Below, piece after piece: positions 1 through 11,178 of a stretch of 64,000 nucleotides of DNA (the stretch's first letter is position 1; each line of letters starts with the position of its first letter). Origin of the DNA: CAVQBP01 sp963782475 (lineage in GTDB: Bacteria > Bacteroidota > Ignavibacteria > Ignavibacteriales > Ignavibacteriaceae). A program made the translations under genes and the position numbers. The notes under the pieces were generated by a model. That model did not search any database. It had not been told where the DNA came from and saw only the letters and a program-made list of their open reading frames with translations. The stretch is taken from NCBI GenBank assembly GCA_963782475.1, contig CAWAJW010000003.1:434001-498000 (forward strand), written 5' to 3'.

Positions 1-1
1 T

Positions 2-616
2 CCCTGCTGGAATGTATGCGATTTGAATAAACTCCAGGATATTGAAAGTACAATAACTTCTACCAATAAACATCTCGGCAAAATCGATATTCTTGTTAAT
101 AATTGCGGCGGCCCAATTGCCGGTACTCTTAAAGACCTTAATGAAGAGAATTGGCATTCTGCATATGAACAGGTATTATTAAGTGTTGTTAGATTTTGCA
201 ACCTGGTAATTCCTGATATGATTGCAAAGGAATGGGGAAGAATTATCAACATTACATCTGTAGCGGCAATGCAGCCAATCGAGAACCTAATGCTTTCCAA
301 TACTTTGCGTAATGGTATAATAGGTTTTGCAAAAACATTAAGTAATGATGTTGCAAAATATAATGTCACTGTAAATAATGTTGCTCCGGGTTTTACATTA
401 ACCAACAGGCTGTATGAATTAGCAGTCAACAGGGCTAAGCAAGAGGGAATATCACATGAGGAGATATTTGTTGACATGGCAAAAGAAATACCCATGAACA
501 GACTTGCAAGGCCGGAAGAAATATCTGCCGTTGCGGTATTTTTAGCTTCCAAACAAGCAAGCTATATAACCGGGAATACAATCCAGGTCGACGGCGGCTG
601 GGTTAAAGGGATCTAA
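2..616 (+). CDS. Short-chain dehydrogenase/reductase, 5' end outside window
   Basis: The reading frame is open to the left edge, so the N-terminal Rossmann glycine motif lies outside the window and any start inside it is artificial. Visible are the NNCGG motif after strand beta4, a PGFTLTNRL segment after beta6, and the C-terminal ASYITGNTIQVDGGW block typical of FabG-like SDR enzymes. NAD(P)H-dependent oxidoreduction of a carbonyl/alcohol is the family role; the substrate cannot be read from sequence. Oddity: where classical SDRs have YxxxK, this protein has LSNTLRNGIIGFAK, so the catalytic Tyr is not in the usual place, as in one divergent SDR branch annotated as 3-oxoacyl-ACP reductase. 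Confidence 0.85.
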   Translation, partial: PCWNVCDLNKLQDIESTITSTNKHLGKIDILVNNCGGPIAGTLKDLNEENWHSAYEQVLLSVVRFCNLVIPDMIAKEWGRIINITSVAAMQPIENLMLSNTLRNGIIGFAKTLSNDVAKYNVTVNNVAPGFTLTNRLYELAVNRAKQEGISHEEIFVDMAKEIPMNRLARPEEISAVAVFLASKQASYITGNTIQVDGGWVKGI

Positions 617-660
617 AATTGTAAATCAGACCAGCTAAAAATCCTAAATTGTTGATCATT

Positions 661-715
661 AGCTGCACAGATTTCAAGTATGCGGCAACTTTGTATAATC
701 TGTGCTACTTTTGGT
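661..715. repeat. Dispersed hairpin repeat, copy 1
   Basis: A 55-base unit that recurs at 8435-8489. It contains the inverted repeat GCACAGATT (665-673) and AATCTGTGC (697-705), able to form a 9-bp stem. It lies just downstream of the SDR gene; a terminator or a small dispersed palindromic element are both possible. Confidence 0.5.
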
Positions 716-1269
716 CGAACTCACTTCTCATCAATATTAACATATTTTGCGAAACGTCCTTAGTTTTTCCTTTTGATTAGGTTATTTGTATGTAAAGGAT
801 GCAATAATTTAAAAGATAAATAGCGTATATGAAGCGTATCAGAAGAGTATGTGAACTTTATGTGACTACAAATTATTTTATAACCTACCTCTAAATCCCC
901 CCCAGCGAGGGCTTTATTTCATTTATAACTTAAAACAAATAAGTTCTATCTTATATTTCGCATGAAATCCCATAATTTTAATCAGCGAAATGGAATTTTG
1001 CGTTATATAAAGCGTAAATTCATGAATTATTTTAATACCAACCTCATTTTTATTACATCAAGAGAAATGCGCAATTATTTTGAGGAGCGATTGTCAATAA
1101 ATCTTAATTTCTTTTATTGAAAGCAACCATCATCAATAAAAAGCAACCCAGCTTTATCGAAATATAATTTATTTTTAAATCTGTTTTTAACCGCTCGTTA
1201 TAGATTCATTTTTAATATTGATCTGATTACATATATTTTAATATTTTCTTCCATTGATTTAAAAAGGGT
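716..1269. other. Intergenic, no gene seen
   Basis: About 550 AT-rich bases between the SDR gene and the beta-lactamase-like gene. I see no credible reading frame on either strand and no RNA gene; a promoter for the downstream gene is presumably here but I cannot place its boxes. Confidence 0.5.
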
Positions 1270-1275
1270 ATGCAA

Positions 1276-3021
1276 ATGAAAGGTTTAAATAAAAAATCAT
1301 TTTACTTTTCATTAATAATTGCTTTGGTTTTTTCCAGCCTGGTTATACTTCCCCAGACCAAAGCCGATAAAATAGAGGCATTACTCAATCAATATCATGA
1401 GTTTCAAGAATTTAACGGTAGTGCATTAGTTGCTGAAGAGGGGGCGGTTATATATAAGAACGGGTTCGGTATGGCAAATATGGAATGGAAGATCCCTAAT
1501 ACGCCTAAAACAAAATTCAGACTTGGATCAATTACAAAGCAGTTTACAGCAATGCTTATTATGCAGCTTGTTGAAAATGGAAAGCTGAAGCTTGATGTTC
1601 CTATAACTAATTACATTCCTGACTATCCTAAAGAAAAAGGGGAGAAAATTACTATTCATTAATTGCTTACCCATACTTCCGGTATCCCAAATTATACAGA
1701 TCTACCCTCATTTAGAGATATTATGAGAGATCCAGTAACACCAATCGATTTAATTAAAACTTTCTGGGACCTTCCCCTTGATTTTGAACCCGGAACAAGA
1801 TTTAATTACAGTAATTCAGGATATATTTTGCTTGGATATATAATTGAAAAGGTAACCGGGAAAACTTATGAAGATGAATTAAAGGAAAAAATATTTAAAC
1901 CTTTAGGGATGAAGAATTCCGGTTATGATCATACTGACGAAATAATTCCCGATCGCGCTTCAGGCTATAATAAATCCGGAACCGATTATTATAATGCAGC
2001 ATATATAGATATGTCAATCCCTTATGCTGCGGGTTCTCTATACTCGACAGTAGAAGATTTATATCTTTGGGATCAGGCACTTTATACAAACAAGCTTCTA
2101 TCTAAAAAATATATGGAGAAAATTTTTACTCCATATTCCAAACCATCTTTCGCGGACGGATATGGTTACGGGTGGGGACTGTCTAAAAAGCATTTTGATA
2201 ATGTGGAAGATTCGCTTATCATAATTTCTCACGGAGGAGCAATAAACGGTTTTAATTCTATAATTACCAGAATTACAAATAGTAAAGATCTTATTGTTCT
2301 CTTAAACAATACAGGGAGCACAGACCTGCAGGAAATGAGCAACAGAATAATTGATATTCTTTACAGCCAGCCTTATGAACTTCCAAAGAAACCGTTATTA
2401 CTAAGCTTTACCGAACTTCTAAAAGCTAAAGGGATTGATTCAGCATCTGAATTTTATAATAAAAAGATTGAAGAAGGCGAAAAAATAGGTGAGTCTCCAA
2501 TGAATATTTTAGGTTATAGATATCTTACTAATAAAGATTATAAAACAGCTGCCGCGATCTTTAAATTAAATGTCAAAGCTTACCCGGAATCATATAATGT
2601 TTACGATAGTTACGGTGAAGCCTTAATGGCAACGGGAAATAAAGAAGATGCAATAGCAAATTATAAAAAATCTATTGAGCTTAATCCAAAAAATTTAAAC
2701 GGGATTGAAAAACTAAAAGAATTGGGAATAAATATTGTACTTCCGGAAGATGCTCACGTAGATCCAAAAGTTTATGATTTGTTTACCGGTAAATATGAAT
2801 TAAACCAAAATTTTGCAATTGTTATTTCAAAAGAAGGTGATACGCTTTATGCGCAAGGAACAGGACAACTAAGAATAGAGCTATTTCCTAAATCAGAATT
2901 CGAGTATTATACTAAGGCTGTTGATGCGCAGATTACTTTCGTAAAAGGGGATGACGGTAAAATAAAAAAACTACTTTTACATCAGAACGGACAGAATATA
3001 CAGGGAAATAAAATTGAATAA
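1276..3021 (+). pseudogene. Exported serine beta-lactamase-like hydrolase with TPR, interrupted by an in-frame TAA
   Basis: A signal peptide (about residues 1-30) precedes a class C beta-lactamase/DD-peptidase-like domain with the three active-site motifs: SITK (SxxK), YSN (YxN) and HGG. The C-terminal part has TPR helices (NVYDSYGEALMATGNKEDAI region) and then a small beta domain ending the protein at about 580 residues. Codon 1660-1662 is TAA exactly where relatives read ITIHQLLTHTSG; one C-to-T change from CAA explains it, and both halves are otherwise in the same frame and well conserved. I chose ATG 1276 rather than 1270 because the AAGGG ahead of it is better spaced. Such proteins are periplasmic esterases/peptidases; substrate unknown. 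Confidence 0.8.
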
Positions 3022-3319
3022 ATAAATATTTTGAATGTGCAATACACGTATCCATTACTTTATATAATTCATTTTAATCGTTTTTATTATAATAACTTCC
3101 GGCGAATAACTAACAATAAATTTGACATAATAAATACCAGAGCTGTTATTCACGGCATTCCATTTTGCTTCATAATTTCCTCCCGGTTTGGTCCTGTTTT
3201 CAGAAATACAATACTTTCGCACTATTATCGTGAATTCCGATCATTACATCACTTTTCTCAGGTAAATAGCAGTTTCTTTATGTTACGTGGTTAAAATGAT
3301 TGGGATAATTTTGAGAGAT
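3022..3319. other. Intergenic between convergent genes, no gene seen
   Basis: About 300 bases between the plus-strand hydrolase and the minus-strand sugar dehydrogenase. The one open frame here has no start context, no recognisable domain and poor composition, so I leave it out. Confidence 0.5.
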
Positions 3320-4499
3320 TTAAAATCCTTCCGGAGCACGGTTAGAATTGGTTATCCCTGTTGAAGCGGATTTACATTTATATATGCTCCCGTCAAAATC
3401 ACAAAAATAAAGTTCATTGCTCTGATCAACTCCAAATGCCGTAATTTGTCCCGGAACCTTTAATAAAAATTCATTTTGAAGGGACGCACTGTTTGCATCT
3501 AAAGCCCAAATGTTAGAAGTACAATAATCTGCATAAATATATTTTCCGACTAAACCAGGGACTGAATTTCCCCTGTAAACAAATCCCCCCGTAATTGAGC
3601 AATTACCTGCACTATGATTATATTCCCAGATTGGCGTTGTTAATCCTGTTGTATTACAATTCGATGAAGGATTATAGCAGTGATTTCCTTCCATAATACT
3701 CCAACCGTAATTTTTCCCGTTTTGAATGGTATCGATTTCTTCCCACTGGTTCTGACCAACATCTGCGCACCAAAGTCTTTTTGTTACAAAATCGAAACTA
3801 AAACGCCAAGGATTCCTCATTCCATAGGCATAAATCTCTTCTTTATAACCTAATGTATTCCCGGCAAATGCATTTGATGGTGGAATTGCATAATTCAAAT
3901 TGCCATTTTTTGAGTTGACATCTATACGCAAAATTTTACCTAGAAAAGTAGATAAATTTTGCCCGTTGTTATTCGGGTCGCCACCCGAGCCGCCGTCTCC
4001 GAATGAAATATATAAATATGAATCCGGTCCGAAAACCACTTTTCCGCCGTTATGATTTTCAAAGGGCTGCTCCTGAGTTAATAAAATTTCTTCACTATTC
4101 GTATCGGCTGAATCTGGGTTGGAAGTACTTACTTTAAATTTTGCAACAACAGTATGCCTGTTTGGATTTGTTGAAGTATAATCGACATAAGAAAAAACCG
4201 TTTTGTGAATAACCAGGATGAAATGCTAACCCCAGTAATCCCATTTCACCGCCGCTAGCAACCCTATCTCTTATATCAAGAAATACTTTTTCCGAGGAAG
4301 CGCCGGGATTATTCTGAAATACTTTTATTATTCCTGCCTGCTCAACAACAAAAATTCTGTTTGTTCCGTCACCGGAGTTTTGGAAATCTACAGGATTTGA
4401 AAATGATAAATCCGGAAACGCCTTAACAACTTCATATTGAGCAAAGTATTTATCGCTATAAAAAAGGAAAATAAAAAATAGAAAAATATATTTTCCCAT
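3320..4499 (-). pseudogene. PQQ-type glucose/sorbosone dehydrogenase, one frameshift
   Basis: The N-terminal piece (4134-4499) has a signal peptide ending near FAQ and the first beta-propeller blades (NRIFVVEQAGIIKVF, GLLGLAFHPGYSQNG). The frame changes near 4190-4200 and resumes in 3320-4039 with the rest of the propeller (ENHNGGKVVFGPD, FGDGGSGGDPNNNG, GKILRIDV, YGMRNPWRFSFD, ADVGQNQWEEID). These are the marks of soluble aldose sugar dehydrogenases, periplasmic PQQ enzymes oxidising sugars. Joined length about 390 residues is normal for the core. No C-terminal sorting domain is seen. A single indel separates the parts, so sequencing error is as likely as decay. Confidence 0.8.
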
Positions 4500-4516
4500 T
4501 TTTAGATTATCCTTTA

Positions 4517-7500
4517 TTACTTTTTGAAGTATTTTTTTGTCGGCTGTTTAATCTTTTTAGGCCTACTTTTTTTTATTTCATTAGTGCTGATTTCAATAAA
4601 TTCATCAACTTTGTAACCTGATTTTTCGGATGCATTATTTAATTTTTCGAAAAATTCAAAAAATTTTTAAATTCTTTTTAAAATTTGTAATCAAACTGTT
4701 GAATTTTTTGAAGCAGCTTTAGTTGAACTATTATTATCATTTTTATTCAGGATATCTATACTGTTAATTGTGAAAATCCAGCTTAAAAGCAGTTCCATTC
4801 TTTCTTTACTATAATATTTTATTCCCTCAAAATTCATTAACATTCAAATATTCAGCTGATAAGCCATTAAAAAGATTTGAAATATAATCTGCTTTTCCAA
4901 TCAGTTTCTTTATCTTTTGTAGAGTTCGGGATTATTTTTTACAAGTAAATACTTCTCCCTTTCCGAAGAGAGTAATTTTATTAAAGCAGCTTCTTCATAA
5001 ATTTTATCGGGATTATGATGCAGTGAGAGTAAAACATCATCAAACGGTTTGCTTAGCCTGAGTTCATCGAAAACGTTATTTTCGTTATTTAAATTAGAAA
5101 TTGCATTATTAAGTACAATTAAAAGGAAAAAATAGATCACGGTTCTCTTTTAAATAATTTCCATTAAAGAAAATTGTCTTCGACCAAGCATCCTTAAGCC
5201 ATTGCTGCGAATTCTTTTTATGTTTTTCATTTTCGATAATGGAAGAAAAATTTCTGCAGATTTTTATATCACCGGTTAACTCTTTAAGAATATTTTCTTT
5301 ATCGATTTGCTGATGCTTAAAGTTTTCGATATGTCTTAAGAAGTTGAATAACCCATTATTGATTCTTTCAGCTATTCCATCCCATCCATTTTCAGTTTCC
5401 GGATGGGTAGGAAAACAATATTTCGAAAATTCTTCTATAACAAAAGGTTCATTTAATTCTTTGAATGAAGTATGAACGGGAGAAAGATTCAATTCGATAA
5501 ACGATTGTTCAATTGAATAAACACCGTTATTTCCAATCATTCTTTTTAAGCGTTCATAGTCACCGTTTGAATCATAATATTCATTAAAATCAAGAAGAAC
5601 TTTGTATTCATATCCTTGAATCGCAAAATACAAACCAAAGTCATGTATATCTTTTCCACTGATTAAATATTCAAGTTTTGTTTTATGATCCCTGTATGAA
5701 TAGAAGACTTTATGATCATATTTAATATTTAAAGCTTCGGCTAATTTTTTATTATAAATATGTCCGTTATTTATTTTATTAACAGAATAATTTATAGTTC
5801 CGCTGCATTCATAATATGAATTATTATAAACTACGATTGCGCTTTCTTCATTCGATTTATTTGAATAAGCAAAAACATTTTCATTCATATTCCCGAAGTT
5901 GTCAATGAAATCATAAAATTCAAAATTATAAACCTGGCTGAATAGATATCTTTTTTTCATAAGAGGGAAGATTTCATATTCATGAGTATGTACCAGATTT
6001 TCATCAATAAATTCATCATAATAAGCCCGTTTATATTCCATACCGTATTTTTCCGAAAATCCTTCTATTTGGCCATGAGCAAACATCGGCAGACCAGGGA
6101 GTGTAACCATCAGCATGGCAATTCCAAAATATTTATCCCCTTTACCGAATTGGTTAACAGCAGTTTCTTCATCGGGATTACTCATGAAGTTTACATACCG
6201 TTTTAATATTTCCGGGTTAAATTCCAGGGTATTTTTTATTAATTCCCTGTATTTGTTATTTTCTTCTTTCATCAGCATATGCATAAAAGCACTATTATAT
6301 ACCCGGTGCATTCCGAGAGTTCTAACAAAATAACCTTCCATGAGCCAGAAAGCTTCTGCAAGGAGAAGGGTATCTGGCATTTCATTATTGATCCTGTCTA
6401 CAACTTCCCGCCAAAATTCAACAGGCATAGCTTCATCCAAAGCTTCGCGCGTCATTGAATAATCAGAACGTGAAGGGATAGCTCCGCCCGATCCGGGCTG
6501 CGGGAACCATAAACGCTGATAATGCTTTTTTGCAAGAGTCATTGCCGCATCAAAACGAATGATTGGAGTTTTTCGTGCAACATGCATTATTGTCTGGATT
6601 AACGATTCTCTCACTTCAGGGTCGAGAAGATTTAATTGTGCTGTATCATTCCAGGGCATATGTGTGCCATCGTTTCCATGGTAAATATATTTTACATCAC
6701 CGGTATAAGAATCTCTTCTTTGAAAAACAACAGCGGCATCTTCCCTTGAATAATATTTATCTTCAATGCGGACTTCGACTCTCTGATCATCGGATAAATT
6801 AGGTCCATGAAAAGTATATCCAGGGTAAGGAGGATAATTTGTCTGAATAAAATAATCCGGTTTTTCAACTACCCATTTAGAAAAAATACCAGTATGGTTA
6901 GGAACCATATCACTTGCCATTCTTATTCCTCTCTGCCAGGCTCTTGCTTTTAAATTTTGAAATGCATCTTCACCGCCGAGATCATGTGCAATGATATAAT
7001 CATATAGTGAATATGCTGAAGCAACGGCCTCAGGATTACCTGTATAGTGCTTTATTTTTTTTGATGCGCTGCTTCTTTCCCAAATACCTATTAACCATAA
7101 AGCTGTAAAATTCCATCCTGCTAAATTATCAAGCTCTTCGTCAGGAACCTGATCCAGCCTTGTTATTCCTCTCTGATATTTTTTTGAAAGCTGATCCAGC
7201 CAGACATAAGCATTTTTAGCGATCATAACAACTCTGGGCATCCATTCGATATCTGCTGTAAATCTTTCTACTTCAGAATAATAAAACCTTTTTTCATCTT
7301 CGCTTAAATCTTCTCCAAGGCGCAGTTTATTTTTAATCATTTGTAAATATTCCGCATCGTACTTATAAACCGGGACCGGAGGCGTACCTTTGCCTCCTCC
7401 AAACTGCAGGAACAACTTCCAATCTTCTTTTATTAAATCTTTACTCTTTAAAATCCTGTCATAGAATTTATCATAAATGTATACTCCCCATTTTTCAAGA

Positions 7501-8196
7501 ATATAATCCAACTGTCCTTCAATATTATAAGGACTGTTAACTATCGGTTTCCTTAAGAATTGGAGAAGCGGAAGGTTTTCCGGGCCGAATGATTTTTCAG
7601 TTATGAAAAATTGCTCGGTAATTGCAAGAGCTTCGATATATTTTGATTTTTTAGAGAGAGTTTTATCAGAGTACAATTCTTCCAAGGGAAAATGTTGCCG
7701 GGTTGCTGTTTTCCAGCTGCAGAATAATCAATTCTTCAAGGATTATCTCCCGGTTGGGTTTTTCACCGGTCATACCAATTCAGATATTCTTCGGAGGTAA
7801 TTTTCCCCTTAAAAACTTCAAGAGGAGGGAACTCATTTAGATATCCCAATAATACTTTATTAAGCTCTTTTTCTTCAACATGAGTTATTAAATATTTTAT
7901 ACCTCTATCCAAAACTCCCGGGATTTTCAACATCTTCATAAATCCTAATTAAGAAATGAAATATTTCATGAAGCAAGCCAAGCGCATTTAAATTGCCGGA
8001 GGTTACAAATTTTGATGAATCTCCTTCAGATTTTCGTTTGGCGTTAATTTTATCAGATAAAATTCTTGCCAGGTCGAAAATCAGCAATAATTAAATCTCC
8101 GTTTATAGAGAAAAGTGATTTATCGAAATTATATTTTATCCGTGCGGCTTTAGAGACATGGAAATTATACCGTACATTTTTGAATTTAAAATTCAT
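4517..8196 (-). pseudogene. Giant GH13 alpha-amylase-like glycosidase, many frameshifts
   Basis: The best preserved part (5109-7685) is a GH13 barrel: region I ASDMVPNHTG, region II IIRFDAAM with the nucleophile Asp, region III LLLAEAFWL with the acid/base Glu, and a region IV-like FMSNPDEE. Translating the flanks in shifting frames extends the protein both ways: upstream to an ATG at 8196 preceded by AGAGGG, and downstream through NNENNVFDELRL and KIKKLIGKADYIS to a TAA at 4517. That gives about 1220 codons with at least six frame changes (near 8075, 7905, 7770, 7690, 5130, 4910 and 4840) and a stop near 4690. A cytoplasmic glycan-degrading role is inferred; no signal peptide is evident. Confidence 0.75.
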
Positions 8197-8434
8197 TTAG
8201 ACCCTCTAAAAGATTCATTTAGTTTCAATATAAGATAATATAATAAATCTTTTAAGAAAATTTGTGGAAAAGTTAACATATTGAAAAAAATAGTTAATAC
8301 AATAAATCAAATAAAGTGAAACCGGGAAGTATGTAATTGATTTAGATTTAGGATGAGCTTGAGGTTTACCTAAAAAAATGAATATTTGTAAATAATTTAA
8401 CATGATATACAGTTAATGATCCAGATTTAATCAT
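8197..8434. other. Intergenic, no gene seen
   Basis: AT-rich bases upstream of the GH13 gene; with the repeat that follows, about 340 bases lie between the GH13 start and the esterase. The minus-strand open frame here is low-complexity and has no ribosome-binding site. The promoter of the GH13 gene should lie in this stretch. Confidence 0.4.
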
Positions 8435-8489
8435 AGCTGCACAGATTTCTAGTATGTGACAGCTGTGTTATAATGTCTGCTACTTTTAG
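8435..8489. repeat. Dispersed hairpin repeat, copy 2
   Basis: Matches the unit at 661-715 (shared AGCTGCACAGATTTC at the left and TGCTACTTTT at the right). The right arm has changed (AATGTCTGC instead of AATCTGTGC), so the stem is weaker than in copy 1. Confidence 0.5.
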
Positions 8490-8540
8490 GCCAGCTTATT
8501 AATAAGAACTTAAAATGAGAGATGATTTATATAATTTAAT

Positions 8541-9263
8541 TTACTCGATTGCCATATTGATATATTCCGGGAAGATTTCACGCCAAAAATCCCAATCATT
8601 ACCGGCATTCGGCTTTACATCGAGCAAATGCGGAATCCCTTTCCGATTTAAAATAGACGACATTCTTTTATTTTCTTCAAGGTTGGAATCCAATTCGCCT
8701 GCTGCAAAGATTATATTCATTTCCTTTATTTTATTAAGATACCATGGATCTTCAAGTCCAGGCATATAATCGGGAGGATTATTAAAATAACAATTATCAT
8801 CGTAATAGCCGTAAATAAAGCGTTTGATGTCAAAAAATGCTCCTAAACTAATAATGCCTTCAACTTTGTCGGGATGCTTGAATGCAAAATTAAGCGCGTG
8901 GTATCCGCCGAAACCGCACCCGCCCAGGATAACCTTTTCTTTATCCGATTCATATATTGCATATTCAATAACATCATGGAGAATTACATTTTCATAAGCG
9001 ATATGAGCTTTAACTCTGTCTGCAGGGTGAATAGAGTAATTGTACCAGCTTTCGTTATCAATTCCGTCAGGAGTATAAATTTTTATTTTACCATCATCCA
9101 ATAAATTTGACACGGAATTGATTATCCCGTTATCTTTATATATATAGTAGTTATCCTGCGCAGTCGGAAAAAGGACAACAGGAATTCCGGCATGCCCGAA
9201 AACCAGCATATTAAATTCTTTATTTAAATAAAGTGTGTGCCATTTATGATATTCTTCTTTCAA
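8541..9263 (-). CDS. Esterase-like alpha/beta hydrolase with Cys at the nucleophile position
   Basis: 240 residues of an esterase-D-like alpha/beta hydrolase. The nucleophile elbow reads GGCGFGG (about residue 113), so the usual GxSxG Ser is Cys; the acid region GELD and a C-terminal NDWDFWREIFPEYI block are otherwise typical of the cytoplasmic esterase family that has NxWxxWR near its end. The usual catalytic His is not obvious in that final block. It may be a Cys hydrolase, a weak enzyme or a binding protein. It stands alone on the minus strand with a gap of about 190 bases to the next gene. Confidence 0.75.
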   Translation of the reverse strand: MKEEYHKWHTLYLNKEFNMLVFGHAGIPVVLFPTAQDNYYIYKDNGIINSVSNLLDDGKIKIYTPDGIDNESWYNYSIHPADRVKAHIAYENVILHDVIEYAIYESDKEKVILGGCGFGGYHALNFAFKHPDKVEGIISLGAFFDIKRFIYGYYDDNCYFNNPPDYMPGLEDPWYLNKIKEMNIIFAAGELDSNLEENKRMSSILNRKGIPHLLDVKPNAGNDWDFWREIFPEYINMAIE

Positions 9264-9455
9264 AAATCACCACAATTATCAATAAAGATGAACGAGTTTT
9301 TAAGAATGTAAATATATTGAAATTGCTTATTTATTCAAGTTACAGGGGAAATAATTATTTCATAAAGCATAACATGATTAAAAAAACAATCCCCTCCAGA
9401 TAACCATGGAAGGGATTGAAGGGGAGATGTAAGGGAAAATTAATTCATATTAAAT

Positions 9456-10711
9456 TCAGAGCTTAATAAATTCAACTCTTCTATTATTTGCTTTACCCTC
9501 GGGCGAATTGTTATCCGAAACCGGTTCAGCTTCACCTTTTCCGTCGGTTTCCATTCTAGCTTCTTCAATTCCAAATTCAGATGCGAGTGAACTTTTTACT
9601 GAAGCAGCTCTTCTCTTTGATAAATCAAGATTGTTCTTGTCATCGCCGTCACTATCAGTGTGACCTACAATTTTAACTTTTACATCTTTGTTTTCACTTA
9701 ATACTTTAGCAATATCTTTTAAAGTACCATATGATTCAGGTTTAATTTTATCTGAATTGACATCGAAAAGAATTCCCCTTGTAACAAGCTTTCCTTCTGT
9801 AAGCAATTTATTCCGAGTATCAGGGGCTCCCACTGCAATTCTTATATTTGAAATCATAGCAGCGCCATCTTCAAACCTTATTCTATCCATTTTTACGCTT
9901 TTAACCGGAAAAGCTTTCGGCAGGTCAAATAATTTGGTGTCGTTCTGGTATAAGCGTACCCTTGATTTTTGAACCCAAACCGAAATATGATATTTTTGGT
10001 TTTCCTTTTCATATAAATTTTTATCTTCCTTTGTTCCGCCTAATCCGAGCCCTTCTCCTTCATCCTGGTTAATATATGTTCTATACCCCGGCCTTCCGTA
10101 GTATTCAACATAAAATGAGAATGCTGCTTTTCCCGGAACAGCACCATAATCAAAGGATTTTACATTTATGCTTTGCATAAGTCTGAATCCATATCCCGCC
10201 ATGCTTCCTTCTTCACCTTTCACCGGGATTACATCAAATTCAATTGTATAATTTTCAGGTAAAGTTAAAAGTTCATCAGTCCACATGGCATCTCGCATTG
10301 AAAATTTCACCCAGTTTCCCGGGATATAAATTGGTAGTCACAACTTCAGCCGAACCGTTCGTATTCCATAATGCAGGAAAATCGCCGATATTATCCTGAG
10401 CAAAATCTTCGAAGAAAATAACATTTTCACCCGGAACAAAATCGAATTTAGAATAAGCTTTTAGTTCATCTTTATTTTCAGCTAGTATTATTTTCATCGT
10501 TTTTTGATTCAATATTATTCTCATTATTTTCATCCTTCTTTTTTTCATCTTCCTTCTTTGGTTCTGTTGCTTTGTCGATAGCCTCCCCGGTTTTTTCTTT
10601 GGCTTTCTCTTCGACTTTATCTTTAACTTTATTCAGGATATCAAATTGCGCTTTGGTTGGAAATAGAAAAGCAGTTAAAAAAATTATAATAAATAAAATT
10701 TTTGGGAACAT
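9456..10711 (-). pseudogene. OmpA-family outer membrane protein, two frameshifts
   Basis: Three overlapping frames make one gene. The first (10478-10711) has a signal peptide and a charged Lys/Glu/Asn linker (KVKDKVEEKAKEKTGEA). The middle (10276-10548) begins a beta-sandwich domain, continued in 9456-10310. The last 110 residues are an OmpA C-terminal peptidoglycan-binding domain: FDVNSDKIKPESYGTL, VGHTDSDGDDKNNLDLSKRRA and NRRVEFIKL. Joined it is about 415 residues. It should anchor the outer membrane or a surface domain to murein. The two frame changes sit near 10300 and 10510. Confidence 0.8.
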
Positions 10712-11178
10712 ATTCCCCCCTTTTTAATTGGTAAGGAATTTATTTACTTAAATCTAATCAAAAAATTTAAAAGAAAAGAATCTGGAAAAAATTAAAATAT
10801 TGGATACATGTCAATATGTCTGAATAAAAATAAGTAAATTCCAAATATTATTAACTATGTCTGACTGAAACCATTAATACTTGACTACGGCTAAGCCAAG
10901 AATAGTCCGATAAATAATTTGTAGATTACAAATACTCTGAAACAAGCAATCGGTGAAATTTTCCAGTCATTGTCTAAACCATGACTACGGTGACGTTATT
11001 TTAGATGCATATCATTATATCTTTTGTTGATATCTATTTATATGCAGATTATTTATTCTCATAATTTATTTATTTTGGACAGGTTTGCAGGTAATATGGA
11101 TTTGATTTTAAAAGAATAACAAATAATTGATATTATTTTGACATTGAGGTATTTTTAAGTTTATCTTAATTTGCAGTA
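10712..11178. other. Intergenic between divergent genes, no gene seen
   Basis: About 470 bases between the divergent OmpA-like gene and mutS. It must hold both promoters. I see no reading frame, RNA gene or clear repeat. Confidence 0.5.

Noticed and set aside
3031..3294. 87-residue plus-strand frame after the beta-lactamase-like gene
   Set aside because: Starts with TTG without a ribosome-binding site, no recognisable domain, lies in a convergent intergenic gap.
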